64,000 bases of DNA, taken from NCBI GenBank assembly GCA_019637435.1, contig JAHBVO010000002.1, positions 1,031,519 to 1,095,518 on the forward strand, given 5' to 3'. The position numbers and the translations under genes were made by a program. Below are positions 25,366 to 33,410 of this stretch, in pieces. The DNA comes from Candidatus Obscuribacterales bacterium. GTDB lineage: Bacteria; Cyanobacteriota; Vampirovibrionia; Obscuribacterales; Obscuribacteraceae. Numbering within the stretch: position 1 is the stretch's first letter; each line of letters starts with the position of its first letter. The notes under the pieces are model-generated. The model was not told the origin of the DNA and made no database searches. It saw nothing but the letters and a program-made list of their open reading frames with translations.

Positions 25366-26793
25366 CTAGCTGTCGTCCTCCTCGTCCGGCGAGGTGCGGG
25401 CGGCAAATTTCAAGGACTCGGAGAGGCTCGGGTAAACATACAGAGAATCCGAGAAATCTGAGAGCCGAGCATTCAACCGCATCCCGAGAGCTATCTGTTG
25501 AGCCAGATCTCCAGCAGACGGACCGACAATAGTTGCACCGAGCAACTCGTCATTTTCAGCGTCGCTGATGATTTTTACAAGACCATCCGTGTGCTGCATC
25601 ATTACGGCGCGCGGCACCCATGTGAGCGGAATAGATCTAATCTGAATCGAATAGCCTCGTGATCTGGCTTTCTCTGCGGTTAGACCAACGGTTGCAATCT
25701 CCGGTTCTGAAAATATTGCTCTTGGTACCACTCTGCGGTCAGGAGTTTGTCCACCAATCTCTGAGAATGCGTTATGAATTGCCGTCTTCGCATCCATGAC
25801 GCCAACTGGTGTGGCCATTTGATTGCCGAGTTCCGGACCGATAACGTCGCCACAAGCATAGATATTTTCAGTGCTCGTGCGAAAGTGTTCATCTACTTCC
25901 ACGTATCCGTCTTTTGCGATTTTTACGCCGGCGCGCTCTGTGTGAATATGATCGGCATTTGGCTGTCTACCTGTTGCGATAAGTAATTGTTCTGCGCGAA
26001 ACTCCTTACTTTTACCTCCGACCTTCACACGTATTCGGTAATCGCTTGTCTTCGATTTTTCCACCGATTCGACTGTTGCGTTTAAAACAAGTTCTAGACC
26101 CTCCTCTTCTAAGACTCGCTGTATTATCTCTCCGACTTCAGGCTCATAACCGTGGCTTAGCAGTCGCGCGCTGCGCTCTACCATCGTCACCTTGGTGCCG
26201 AATCTAGCGAACATCTGTCCAAGTTCAATCGCGATGTAGCCACCACCTACGATGACCAATGACTCAGGTAGTGTTCTCAGCTCGCCGGGCTCGTCAACTG
26301 TGAGCAGATCGCTTGTAAGGTACCCGGTCGTCTCTAGACCGTCAATTTCCGGAATCAGGGGCCTACTGCCTGTCGCAATTAGTATCTTCTCTCCCCTGTA
26401 GCGCTTTCCATCGACCTCTATAGTGGTTTCATCTGCAAAGACAGCATGACCGCGAACTAGCTTAATACCTTCGTCATCATATATGGTGTCACGTTTCTTC
26501 TCTCTATATTGACGCACAATCTCGCCTTTTTGCTGAATGAGATCTTCGAAGACCAGCTTGGATTCAACGCATTCTATGCCGTAAAAGCGAGGTCGTTTCA
26601 TTGTGTAATATGCTTTTGCCGCCTCGATCAAAAACTTAGATGGCACACACCCGTAATTCAGGCACGTACCGCCTAGTAGTCGCTCCTCTGTAATAAGAAC
26701 CGTTTTGTCCAGTTCTCTTGCCACTTTTGCGGCGGCAGCTGCGGTAGAGCCTGACCCCAGGATCACCACGTCGTATTCGGCGGCTTTTCTCAT
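25366..26793 (-). CDS. FAD-dependent pyridine nucleotide-disulfide oxidoreductase (MerA/dihydrolipoamide dehydrogenase-like)
   Basis: 475 residues with all class I features: N-terminal FAD site VVILGSGSTAAAAAKVA, redox-active GTCLNYGCVPSK (Cys pair), IATGSRP, NAD(P)H site VIVGGGYIAIELGQMFARFG, FAD-binding YACGDV and the dimerisation domain with EPEIATVGLT. The C-terminal segment reads YVYPSLSESLKFAA, closer to mercuric-reductase-like proteins than to Lpd (which has HPTxSE). The C-terminal Cys pair and N-terminal HMA domain of true MerA are absent, so Hg(II) reduction is unlikely; a low-molecular-weight disulfide or quinone substrate is more plausible. GAGGA precedes the ATG. The C-terminus is acidic (PDEEDDS). 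Confidence 0.88.
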   Translation of the reverse strand: MRKAAEYDVVILGSGSTAAAAAKVARELDKTVLITEERLLGGTCLNYGCVPSKFLIEAAKAYYTMKRPRFYGIECVESKLVFEDLIQQKGEIVRQYREKKRDTIYDDEGIKLVRGHAVFADETTIEVDGKRYRGEKILIATGSRPLIPEIDGLETTGYLTSDLLTVDEPGELRTLPESLVIVGGGYIAIELGQMFARFGTKVTMVERSARLLSHGYEPEVGEIIQRVLEEEGLELVLNATVESVEKSKTSDYRIRVKVGGKSKEFRAEQLLIATGRQPNADHIHTERAGVKIAKDGYVEVDEHFRTSTENIYACGDVIGPELGNQMATPVGVMDAKTAIHNAFSEIGGQTPDRRVVPRAIFSEPEIATVGLTAEKARSRGYSIQIRSIPLTWVPRAVMMQHTDGLVKIISDAENDELLGATIVGPSAGDLAQQIALGMRLNARLSDFSDSLYVYPSLSESLKFAARTSPDEEDDS

Positions 26794-26942
26794 TTAGTTT
26801 CCTCTGCAAACAAGAGAGTGATTACTGGATGGATGGGTTACCAAATTTGTTCCAACTCTCTTTCGGTAAATCAGGGAACAAAAGCCGGAGGATGCTGGTC
26901 CCGTAGGCAAAGCTAATGGATGAATCCAAAGGAGTGAGTTTT

Positions 26943-27119
26943 ATGGCTACTAAAGATAAAGAGACTTTAGAAGAGAAAAAGGACAAGGGTCTCGAAGAGA
27001 AACAGGACCAGGGACGAAAGGGCGACGACAAGGATAAGCTTGAGCGTCAGGAAAAAGACGTCCAGGAAAAAGGCAATCAGAAGGATGACAAAGAAGAGGG
27101 CGGCTGCTGCGGTGGGTAA
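26943..27119 (+). CDS. Small Lys/Glu-rich protein ending in GGCCGG, 58 residues
   Basis: ATG 26943 with AAGGAGTG at good spacing. The product is almost wholly charged (Lys, Glu, Asp, Gln), for example KDKETLEEKKDKGLEEKQD, with no hydrophobic core, then ends GGCCGG with two adjacent Cys. It looks like an intrinsically disordered, stress-protein-like (hydrophilin) polypeptide with a terminal metal- or thiol-reactive motif. Its 3' end overlaps the start of a Pro-rich frame in the next register. Confidence 0.6.
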   Translation: MATKDKETLEEKKDKGLEEKQDQGRKGDDKDKLERQEKDVQEKGNQKDDKEEGGCCGG

Positions 27120-27435
27120 CGACGTGATAAGCAGCACGATGGGCACCGGCGTTTCGGCAATACAAGAGCCAGCTCCGGTGCCTAAACCTGAGCCGGATCC
27201 AAATCCGGACCCGGCGCCAAAACCGACACCGCCGCCGATACCATCGCCAAATCCGGATCCGGCACCGAATCCGGTGCCGAGCCCGGCGCCGGTTCCGAAT
27301 CCCACTCCCCAACCACCAGAGCCAGCTCCGCTGCCTCAGCCGAATCCTGATCCTGATCCGGCCCCGGTACCGCCGGTACCAGAGCCCAGACCTGCGCCGG
27401 GAGAGGATAAGCCAGCGCCGTCGCCCCTGGAATAA
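27112..27435 (+). CDS. Proline-rich XP-repeat protein overlapping the K/E-rich ORF
   Basis: In the +1 frame relative to the preceding gene. After a short start region (GNDVISSTMGTGVSAIQ) the rest is an alternating Pro array such as EPAPVPKPEPDPNPDPAPKP, continuing for about 75 residues to APSPLE. Alternating-Pro tracts form stiff extended rods, as in TonB-type spacers. The start is uncertain: GTG 27112 (overlapping the upstream stop) or GTG 27124 would allow coupled translation; ATG 27085 or TTG 27040 are in frame further up. The lack of any signal peptide in this frame raises the possibility that it is a continuation of the K/E-rich protein by frameshift. Confidence 0.5.
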   Translation: MGNDVISSTMGTGVSAIQEPAPVPKPEPDPNPDPAPKPTPPPIPSPNPDPAPNPVPSPAPVPNPTPQPPEPAPLPQPNPDPDPAPVPPVPEPRPAPGEDKPAPSPLE

Positions 27436-27462
27436 GGTTTTGAAACGATAAAAGGGAAAGTG

Positions 27463-27500
27463 AGAGAACAGACGAACATAATTCGTCTGTTCTCTTTCAA
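27463..27500. terminator. Terminator-like hairpin after the Pro-rich ORF
   Basis: Perfect 14-base stem AGAGAACAGACGAA (27463-27476) and TTCGTCTGTTCTCT (27482-27495), loop CATAA, followed by a short T-rich stretch. Works best for the plus-strand transcript. Confidence 0.7.
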
Positions 27501-27537
27501 TAGATGGGATCCAGACTGCTCATATTTTGTTTAAAAC

Positions 27538-27571
27538 AAAAACGCACACGTGGTACAACGTGTGCGTTTTT
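27538..27571. terminator. Bidirectional intrinsic terminator between convergent genes
   Basis: Perfect 14-base stem AAAAACGCACACGT (27538-27551) and ACGTGTGCGTTTTT (27558-27571), loop GGTACA. The A/T ends give a U tract in both directions, serving the plus-strand Pro-rich gene and the minus-strand CBS gene. Confidence 0.9.
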
Positions 27572-27594
27572 AACCATCACAGGAAAAACCGTAG

Positions 27595-28035
27595 CTATAA
27601 ATGAAAAAGTCCTGCGGGCTCCGATATCTCAGTGATCGTTTCTGCGATGTCCTGTTCATGCGCCCGAACTGTGATGTCTGCAAGAGAGACGATTCCTTCT
27701 ATATGATTTTGCGAGTCGACGACAGGGACCCTGCGGATCTGGTGCTTTTGCATGAGTGCCACCACCTTTTCTACATTGTCGTCCGCGTTGCAAGAGATGA
27801 TTTCCTCTGACATGCAACTTTCGACGCAGGCGACCGTCGGGTCGATACCCAGTGCCACAATGCGAAGGCAAAGGTCGCGGTCCGTCACTAAGCCGATCAA
27901 CGTCTCATCTGTTTCGCTCTCTATAATAGGTACGATCCCGACATTCAAATTGCGCATAATGCTAGCCGCTTGTTGCGCCTTCTCTTCTCTGCAGCAGCAG
28001 GTGGGCGCCGCGGTCATGATCTCACTAACTTTCAT
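27595..28035 (-). CDS. CBS-domain pair protein
   Basis: 146 residues consisting of two CBS motifs. CBS1: VSEIMTAAPTCCCREEKAQQAASIMRNLNVGIVPIIE ... LIGLVTDRDLCLRIVA. CBS2: VESCMSEEIISCNADDNVEKVVALMQKHQIRRVPVVDSQNHIEGIVSLADI. Such stand-alone pairs bind adenine nucleotides and regulate partners. The three consecutive Cys (TCCCR) in CBS1 are unusual. GGAG with 7-base spacing precedes the ATG. The upstream region 28036-28338 holds no gene I can support and must contain the divergent promoters of this gene and the sigma factor. Confidence 0.92.
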   Translation of the reverse strand: MKVSEIMTAAPTCCCREEKAQQAASIMRNLNVGIVPIIESETDETLIGLVTDRDLCLRIVALGIDPTVACVESCMSEEIISCNADDNVEKVVALMQKHQIRRVPVVDSQNHIEGIVSLADITVRAHEQDIAETITEISEPAGLFHL

Positions 28036-28338
28036 AGCTGTGCTCCAGGTGCCTTATGAAAGTTACTTAGCACATCGTTGTCCGTCTAATCTGCGCCACG
28101 TATTGATCCAACAAACGAGATTACGCGCTCGTTTCTTTAACGGCTATAACGGTTTCATGCAAGAAAGATTCGCAAAGGGGGGCGCCAACGTAAAGCCTAA
28201 CCAGGTGCCGCTTTATGAGGCTATGCTCATGTTCCTTAAAAGTTTCGATTCCGGATCTTTGTGCTACAGGATAACTGAGCAAAATTTTGCGGTTTGCTCT
28301 GAATCCAAACTTCAAGTACGCGCAAAGAGGTGTTTTTA

Positions 28339-28974
28339 ATGGAAGGCCCGTGTAAAACTCTAAAGAGTAGACGTGGAAACTACAGTGATTTGAATGACGC
28401 TGACCTTATTGTCGCCTGTCAGCAAAATGATCCGGAAGCGTTGAACCATCTGCTGGATAGACATCGGCAAACTATTGTCTCGATGGTTTACCACGTTGCG
28501 CCGGATTGGCTTGATCCATCGGATCTGGTACAGGAAGCAAACATTCGTATATGGCGTTCGATCGGCAACCTTAGAAATCCGGATTGTTTCAAGAGTTGGT
28601 TGCGCAAAATTGTGACAAACCTTTTCTATGATGAGCTTCGCAAGCGCCCCCGCGATGGTCAGGTGCTTTCGATCGATGAGCCAATTACTTCAGATAACGG
28701 CAACGAAGTGGCGACTCGTGAGATCGTAGATGGTTCTGCACAACCGGAAGACAAGCTGCTTAACAGCGAATTGGCTGATGCCGTCGCGAATGCATTGTCT
28801 AGTTTGCCAGGACAATTTCGCACTGCAGCTGTGCTGCGTGACGTGGAGGGCTTATCCTACGAGGAAATCGCTCAGCTGACTCAGACAGAAATCGGAACAG
28901 TAAAGTCCAGAATCTCGAGAGCTCGAATTAAAATTCAGAAGCGGCTTTCTTCTTACCTGAAAGACGCGGCTTAA
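28339..28974 (+). CDS. ECF-type RNA polymerase sigma factor
   Basis: 211 residues from the ATG at 28339 (AGAGG, 8-base spacing; a GTG at 28330 overlaps that site). Sigma region 2 (about 20-90): DADLIVACQQNDPEALNHLLDRHR, then DPSDLVQEANIRIWRSI and FKSWLRKIVTNLFYDELRKR. Sigma region 4 (about 150-205): ALSSLPGQFRTAAVLRDVEGLSYEEIAQLTQTEIGTVKSRISRARIKIQ. The inter-domain linker has an acidic loop. No anti-sigma factor gene follows; instead three 73-base tandem repeats begin 14 bases after the stop. How this sigma factor is controlled is not visible. Confidence 0.93.
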   Translation: MEGPCKTLKSRRGNYSDLNDADLIVACQQNDPEALNHLLDRHRQTIVSMVYHVAPDWLDPSDLVQEANIRIWRSIGNLRNPDCFKSWLRKIVTNLFYDELRKRPRDGQVLSIDEPITSDNGNEVATREIVDGSAQPEDKLLNSELADAVANALSSLPGQFRTAAVLRDVEGLSYEEIAQLTQTEIGTVKSRISRARIKIQKRLSSYLKDAA

Positions 28975-28987
28975 TCCGCAGCTTGAT

Positions 28988-29206
28988 TGGGGTCAAGACC
29001 GCGGCTGTCAATCCTAGAGCGACGGATTTCGCTAGATCCGTCGCTGCCACATTGACAAACTGGGCTCAAGACCGCGGCTGTCAATCCTAGAGCGACGGAT
29101 TTCGCTAGATCCGTCGCTGGCACATTGACAAACTGGGGTCAAGACCGCGGCTGTCAATCCTAGAGCGACGGATTTCGCTAGATCCGTCGCTGCCTCATTG
29201 ACAAAT
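28988..29206. repeat. Three 73-bp tandem repeats, each with a nested hairpin
   Basis: Units begin at 28988, 29061 and 29134 with a constant 73-base period and only a few differences (GGGGTC/GGGCTC; CTGCCAC/CTGGCAC/CTGCCTC). In unit 1 an inner perfect stem AGCGACGGAT (29018-29027) and ATCCGTCGCT (29036-29045) encloses an 8-base loop. An outer pair TGTCAAT (29006-29012) and ATTGACA (29051-29057) is separated from it by 5 bases on both sides. The same nested structure recurs in each unit. No T tract follows, so these are not ordinary terminators. The array occupies most of the gap between the sigma factor and the convergent DUF6328-like gene. Confidence 0.97.
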
Positions 29207-29254
29207 GGTTTAGTGGGACTCTTTCCGACTGACGAAACTAAACTGCGGAATCTG

Positions 29255-29770
29255 TCAGACCAGCGGAGTCGTTTTCGGCTTTTCGCGGAGGTCAAACTTC
29301 GGATAAAGAAACCAGAGTATTGTGAACAGAATCAACGCGCCGATTCCCGATGAGACGGCCGTGATTTTGTCGGTGGTTATGAGCAGGGCGATGACATAAA
29401 GATCAAGAGCGATTGATATTGCCAGTGGTATCATACCCAATGTGATACAGGTGCTGGCGATGCGGACGAATTTGTGTGAACATCTCCAATCCTCGGTTTG
29501 TCGGTCGTAAGCGGCGGGGGTCATGGTGAGCGCAATTGATATCACCGTTAGACCGATTGCGATAAGGTGAAGGACCTTATCGTCATACCCCACTTTTTGA
29601 TCAAAAACCGGACTGAAAACTGAAATAAGCTGGAAACCGAACAACGTTTGAATGCCAGGCAAGGTCATGCGTCCTTCCTGGAGAGTAAATTTCGTCTCGT
29701 CGCGTAGCTCCTGAGTCTCGTTTTCCTCTCGAGATTTGGCTCGTTCAAGTTTTTTCGATGTACTGACCAT
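29255..29770 (-). CDS. DUF6328-like membrane protein
   Basis: 171 residues. After a charged N-terminus (KKLERAKSREENETQELRDE) comes MTLPGIQTLFGFQLISVFSPVFDQ, then DKVLHLIAIGLTVISIALTMTPAAYDRQ and RCSHKFVRIASTCITLGMIPLAISIALDLYVIA, with a last helix GIGALILFTILWFLYP. The order LPG-Q-LF-F, then TPAAYDR and R-ASTC, is what I remember of DUF6328. Four membrane helices; function unknown. GGAGGG with 5-base spacing precedes the ATG at 29770. Confidence 0.78.
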   Translation of the reverse strand: MVSTSKKLERAKSREENETQELRDETKFTLQEGRMTLPGIQTLFGFQLISVFSPVFDQKVGYDDKVLHLIAIGLTVISIALTMTPAAYDRQTEDWRCSHKFVRIASTCITLGMIPLAISIALDLYVIALLITTDKITAVSSGIGALILFTILWFLYPKFDLREKPKTTPLV

Positions 29771-29931
29771 TCGGGCCCTCCGAAACTACGCGAATGTAAT
29801 TTCTTCCTGCAAAGTAGCACAGCTTTCAGTGACTGATTACGCGCTTCTTGCGAATAAACATGTGAATTTGAGCGATTGCTGGCAGAGCCAGATCTGCCAA
29901 GCGTAATTAGTAAAGGGTCATAGCAGATATA

Positions 29932-31158
29932 ATGGGCTCGACGTTAGCGAAATTTAGCACGAGGAAGCAATCTACTTTGCGCGGTCTTGTTGACAGTCTG
30001 CGTAGTTATCGATGGACAGTTCTTGTTGTCGTCGCATTCGCATTGTTCATCGATTACATGATGTATGGGTTGGTGGTGCCGCTGACCCCTTACTCGCCCG
30101 CGAAGATTGTGGGCGAGCAACAGATGGGTATACTTTACGGGGCTTACGCTGTTGGCGTACTTCTCGCCACGCCGCTTTTCGGACACCTTGGCGACAAATA
30201 TGGCTGTCGCACTCCGATGATAATCGGTGTTGTAATGATTTCGCTTGCGACACTGCTTTTTGCTCTTGGCGACAGTTTCTATCTCTTAGTCGTTGCTCGT
30301 GCGTTTCAAGGTGCGTCGGCTGCAGCCTCCTGGACTGCCGGTTTGGCTCTGGTTGCTGAGAAGTATCATGATAAGCGGGTTCAAATGATGGGACTTGCGA
30401 TGGTTGGGAGCACGGCCGGCTCGATTCTGGGACCGATGATTGGAACCTGGTTTTTCGAGATGGGGGGTTACGCGCTTCCCTTTCAAGTTGCTGGATGCTT
30501 CATTGCTTTGGACATTTGCATGCGAGTCCTTCTGCTTCCTAACCATCCCGCAAAGAATGAATCTTCGGCAGATCTGAGAAGCTTACTTCTGGACAAAACT
30601 GTTGTTAGCGCCGCCTTTGCGGTCGCACTTGCGGCCTCTGCTTGGGGGCTTCTGGAGCCACTTCTGCCACTCCATGTGACCTCGAAACTGCATGGTGCAC
30701 CGCATGATATCGGACCGATGTTTACGGTCTCGACCATTGCGTATGGCATGATGGCACCTGTCGTTAATCTGATCGCCGAGAGGTTTTCAATCAAAAAAGC
30801 TATTTGTTTTGGAATGGTGTTAATGGCAATTTCTCTGCCACTACTGGCGGTGTTCCCCAGTATCTTATGGACTGGCGTAATTCTATGTGTAGTCAGCATG
30901 GCATACGCTTTTGTTTTGAATCCAACCTCTGCGGAGTTGGGAAACGCAGTGGACCGAAAAGGTATGAACTGCTACTCCGCAGTCTATGCTGTATACAACA
31001 TTGCTTATTCGCTGGGAATGATTGGTTCTGATTTCTTTGCCGCCACCTTTGCGGAGCATTTGCAGTTCATTCAGTCGTTGCAAATTATGAGCGTGATTTT
31101 GTTGCTTGGTCTACCTGTCATGCTTAGAGGTGTAAGCGGGGAGCCCGAACGAATCTGA
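29932..31158 (+). CDS. MFS transporter (DHA1/vesicular-amine-like)
   Basis: 408 residues and about twelve membrane helices. Key motifs: the helix 1 region RWTVLVVVAFALFIDYMMYGLVVPL, the loop 2-3 signature GHLGDKYGCRTPMIIG, helix 4 RAFQGASAAASWTAGLALVAEKY, and motif C-like GSTAGSILGPMIG in helix 5, which marks drug:H+ antiporters. The C-terminal half has the second signature-like segment LIAERFSIKKAICFG. It probably exports a small organic compound. It ends 33 bases before the Rieske-fusion gene, so the two may be co-transcribed. No strong Shine-Dalgarno was found for the ATG. Confidence 0.88.
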   Translation: MGSTLAKFSTRKQSTLRGLVDSLRSYRWTVLVVVAFALFIDYMMYGLVVPLTPYSPAKIVGEQQMGILYGAYAVGVLLATPLFGHLGDKYGCRTPMIIGVVMISLATLLFALGDSFYLLVVARAFQGASAAASWTAGLALVAEKYHDKRVQMMGLAMVGSTAGSILGPMIGTWFFEMGGYALPFQVAGCFIALDICMRVLLLPNHPAKNESSADLRSLLLDKTVVSAAFAVALAASAWGLLEPLLPLHVTSKLHGAPHDIGPMFTVSTIAYGMMAPVVNLIAERFSIKKAICFGMVLMAISLPLLAVFPSILWTGVILCVVSMAYAFVLNPTSAELGNAVDRKGMNCYSAVYAVYNIAYSLGMIGSDFFAATFAEHLQFIQSLQIMSVILLLGLPVMLRGVSGEPERI

Positions 31159-31191
31159 TATGATAATTTTTTTCCGCCCGGTGCTTGAATT

Positions 31192-33351
31192 ATGACTACT
31201 CTCGATCAAACCGATGAACTCCTGAAGTTGCTTGACCAGGGTATTTCTCTGCCGTCTCGATGGTATACGGATACTTCAATCGCCGACATGGAAATAGATT
31301 TGATCTTTCGCAAGAGTTGGCAGTACGTCGGCTCGATTTTCGAGATGCGCAACATTGGTGATTTCGTGACAGCTTATGTCGGAAATATTCCAGTGGTTGC
31401 TGTGAGAAACGAGGATGGCATTCAAGCGTTTGTCAACGTTTGCCGTCACCGCCGCCACGAAGTCATGAAAGGATGTGGGCATTCTACATCAATGCAATGT
31501 CGTTATCACGCCTGGACCTATGACTTGAATGGTTGTCTGAGAGCGGCGCCCAGAGCCGATCGCGAAGACGGCTTCAAAACAGAAGATTATCCGTTGATCA
31601 CGGTGCGGACAGAATTGCTGGGACCGTTTGTATTCGTCAATTTTGACAGTGACGACAAGCCCGTTTCTCATTACTTTGGTGACGTTTTAAACATCATCGC
31701 CGATAGTGGCATCGATTTAAGTAACCTCTACTTATGGGAGCGCTCCAGCTGGGAATCGAACTCGAACTGGAAAACAATGCTTGAGAATTATCTCGAATGC
31801 TACCACTGTCCCGTCGCGCATCCCGGCTTTAGTGCGGCAATCGATGTGGATCCGGATAGCTACAAACTCACTTCTTATCCATACTTCTTCAGTCAAGTCG
31901 GCAAAGCGCGATCCGGTGAATCCAAAGCGAAAGCACGTTTGAAAGTCTATGACACAACCGGCGAAATTCAGGAGTCCCAGTACCACGTCTTGTGGCCTAA
32001 TTTCACCATCAACATCAATCCCGGATTCCCAAACTTATCTGTTGATGTTTGGAATTCAAACGGACCAAACAAAGCACAAGGTTTTTCAACGCAATTTTTT
32101 GCGCCGGGTGTCGATAAGAATTGGGCTGAAGAGTTGGTTCAATTCAATACGCAAGTAGGCCGAGAAGATGATGATTTGACCGATTCCGTTCAACGCGGAT
32201 TGCTTGCCGGTTTGCCTGAGCAGGGGCGATTTCTCAAAAGTAGTGAGCAATTGATTATAGACTTTCAAAAACTTGTGGTTAACGCACTATCGCGAAAAGG
32301 TAATTCCAAGACGACAACAGCTTTAATTCTTGTATTCGCGCTGTTTATTTGTTCTCATGGAGCGGCTCTGGCTGAAGAGCTTTTACCAGGCGCCGAATTG
32401 TCTCTTCCGAGTTCGATCTTAATAGCCGCATCTGAAGATGCAAAAGGTTTTTCCGAAGGAGATTTTCCGAAGCGGGTCTGGGCGAAACCTAAATATCGAG
32501 AGCTTGCCGACAAAGTGCTTCTGGATTGGACTAACAAAAGGTATTCTGCTGCTACCGAGACAGCGAAGAGTCTGGCTCAAAACGTAAAGTTCAAGCGGGA
32601 TGAAATAGAGCAACTCTCTGCAATTGCTGATGCAAAACTGGCCGGTGGAAAATCGTCAGAGGCCGGATCACTTGAGCTCATTGCATATCAAGGCGCGAAG
32701 GTGGGAGGTCGGGTTACCGCAGACGAGGCCATCGTCAGGTTGAATCGTATAGCTTCGACGATCATGTCGGAAAAGACAACAGAGACCGATCGATTATTTG
32801 CAGATGACCTCGTAGGTCAAGCGCTGCAAACTCGAAAGCTGGCATCGGAAATATTAGACTCTGATGCTCCATTGGTGCTCAGGTATGCACGTCTGGAGTT
32901 TAGTTTAAAACGCTACGCGAGTGCCATCAAGGAGTATGAGTACTGGATTGGGATTTTCGAGAGCAAAGGGAAAACAGCTCCTGATGATCAACTTTCGGAT
33001 GCGTTGGCAGAACTTGGTATTGCATACACCAGTCTGAAGAATTTTCCAAAAGCTGAGGCAATGTTTCGTAGAGCTTGTGATGTAACTCAGAAGCTGAATG
33101 GCACCACTGTAACACCGGTAAACCAATACGACGTCGAAGACTTTCTGATCTTCAATTTGCTCACGCAGAGTAAGTTGGACATGGCGAAGGAGAAAGCTCA
33201 AGACCATTTAAAATTCAAAGAGAAAACACTTGGTTTCAACAATCCCAAATTGGCTGATGAATTGAACCGCTATGCGGATTTGTTTGAGCAAGCAGGTGAA
33301 ACATCTTTTTCATTTTCGTTACGAACTCGGGCGGGTAGAGTGTCGCAATAA
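31192..33351 (+). CDS. Rieske non-heme iron oxygenase alpha subunit fused to a signal-like segment and TPR-like domain
   Basis: 719 residues in one unbroken frame. Residues 1 to about 355 form a complete ring-hydroxylating-type oxygenase: Rieske cluster CRHRRHEV and CRYHAWTYDLNG (C-x-H ... C-x-x-H), and mononuclear iron motif NYLECYHCPVAHPGF with a downstream acidic segment (REDDDLTDSVQRGL) of the kind that supplies the third ligand. Typical family members end here. The frame then runs into residues 362-394, which look like a Sec signal peptide (RKGNSKTTTALILVFALF, then ALA), followed by a helical TPR-like region (ALAELGIAYTSLKNFPKAEAMFRRACDV). There is no ribosome binding site before an internal GTG at 32275. 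Either a true fusion or two genes joined by loss of a stop; the enzyme substrate is unknown. Confidence 0.85.
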   Translation: MTTLDQTDELLKLLDQGISLPSRWYTDTSIADMEIDLIFRKSWQYVGSIFEMRNIGDFVTAYVGNIPVVAVRNEDGIQAFVNVCRHRRHEVMKGCGHSTSMQCRYHAWTYDLNGCLRAAPRADREDGFKTEDYPLITVRTELLGPFVFVNFDSDDKPVSHYFGDVLNIIADSGIDLSNLYLWERSSWESNSNWKTMLENYLECYHCPVAHPGFSAAIDVDPDSYKLTSYPYFFSQVGKARSGESKAKARLKVYDTTGEIQESQYHVLWPNFTININPGFPNLSVDVWNSNGPNKAQGFSTQFFAPGVDKNWAEELVQFNTQVGREDDDLTDSVQRGLLAGLPEQGRFLKSSEQLIIDFQKLVVNALSRKGNSKTTTALILVFALFICSHGAALAEELLPGAELSLPSSILIAASEDAKGFSEGDFPKRVWAKPKYRELADKVLLDWTNKRYSAATETAKSLAQNVKFKRDEIEQLSAIADAKLAGGKSSEAGSLELIAYQGAKVGGRVTADEAIVRLNRIASTIMSEKTTETDRLFADDLVGQALQTRKLASEILDSDAPLVLRYARLEFSLKRYASAIKEYEYWIGIFESKGKTAPDDQLSDALAELGIAYTSLKNFPKAEAMFRRACDVTQKLNGTTVTPVNQYDVEDFLIFNLLTQSKLDMAKEKAQDHLKFKEKTLGFNNPKLADELNRYADLFEQAGETSFSFSLRTRAGRVSQ

Positions 33352-33387
33352 AAGGACATGCGCTCCGCAACCGAAGCGCATGTCTTT
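33351..33387. terminator. Bidirectional terminator between convergent genes
   Basis: Stem GACATGCGCT (33355-33364) and AGCGCATGTC (33375-33384), extended by A-T and G-U pairs to AAGGACATGCGCT/AGCGCATGTCTTT. A run on the left and T run on the right, directly after the stop of the Rieske fusion gene and before the end of the minus-strand helical-repeat gene. Confidence 0.85.
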
Positions 33388-33410
33388 GATAGTCGATAAT
33401 CGAACAGTAA

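Noticed and set aside
25366..26793. True mercuric reductase
   Set aside because: It lacks the C-terminal Cys pair and HMA domain, and no other mer genes are nearby; kept as a MerA/Lpd-like oxidoreductase of unknown substrate.
26967..27305. Minus-strand frame encoding a Gly-rich then hydrophobic protein of 112 residues
   Set aside because: It is the exact shadow of the Pro-rich and Lys/Glu-rich plus-strand frames (Pro codons read as Gly, Lys/Glu codons as Phe/Leu); it has no ribosome binding site.
27752..28339. 195-residue plus-strand frame crossing the CBS gene and its upstream region
   Set aside because: Its first half is antisense to a clear CBS protein and the second half has no domain pattern; the sigma factor start lies at its end.
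28988..29206. CRISPR array
   Set aside because: The unit is a contiguous 73-bp tandem duplication with no variable spacers and only three copies.
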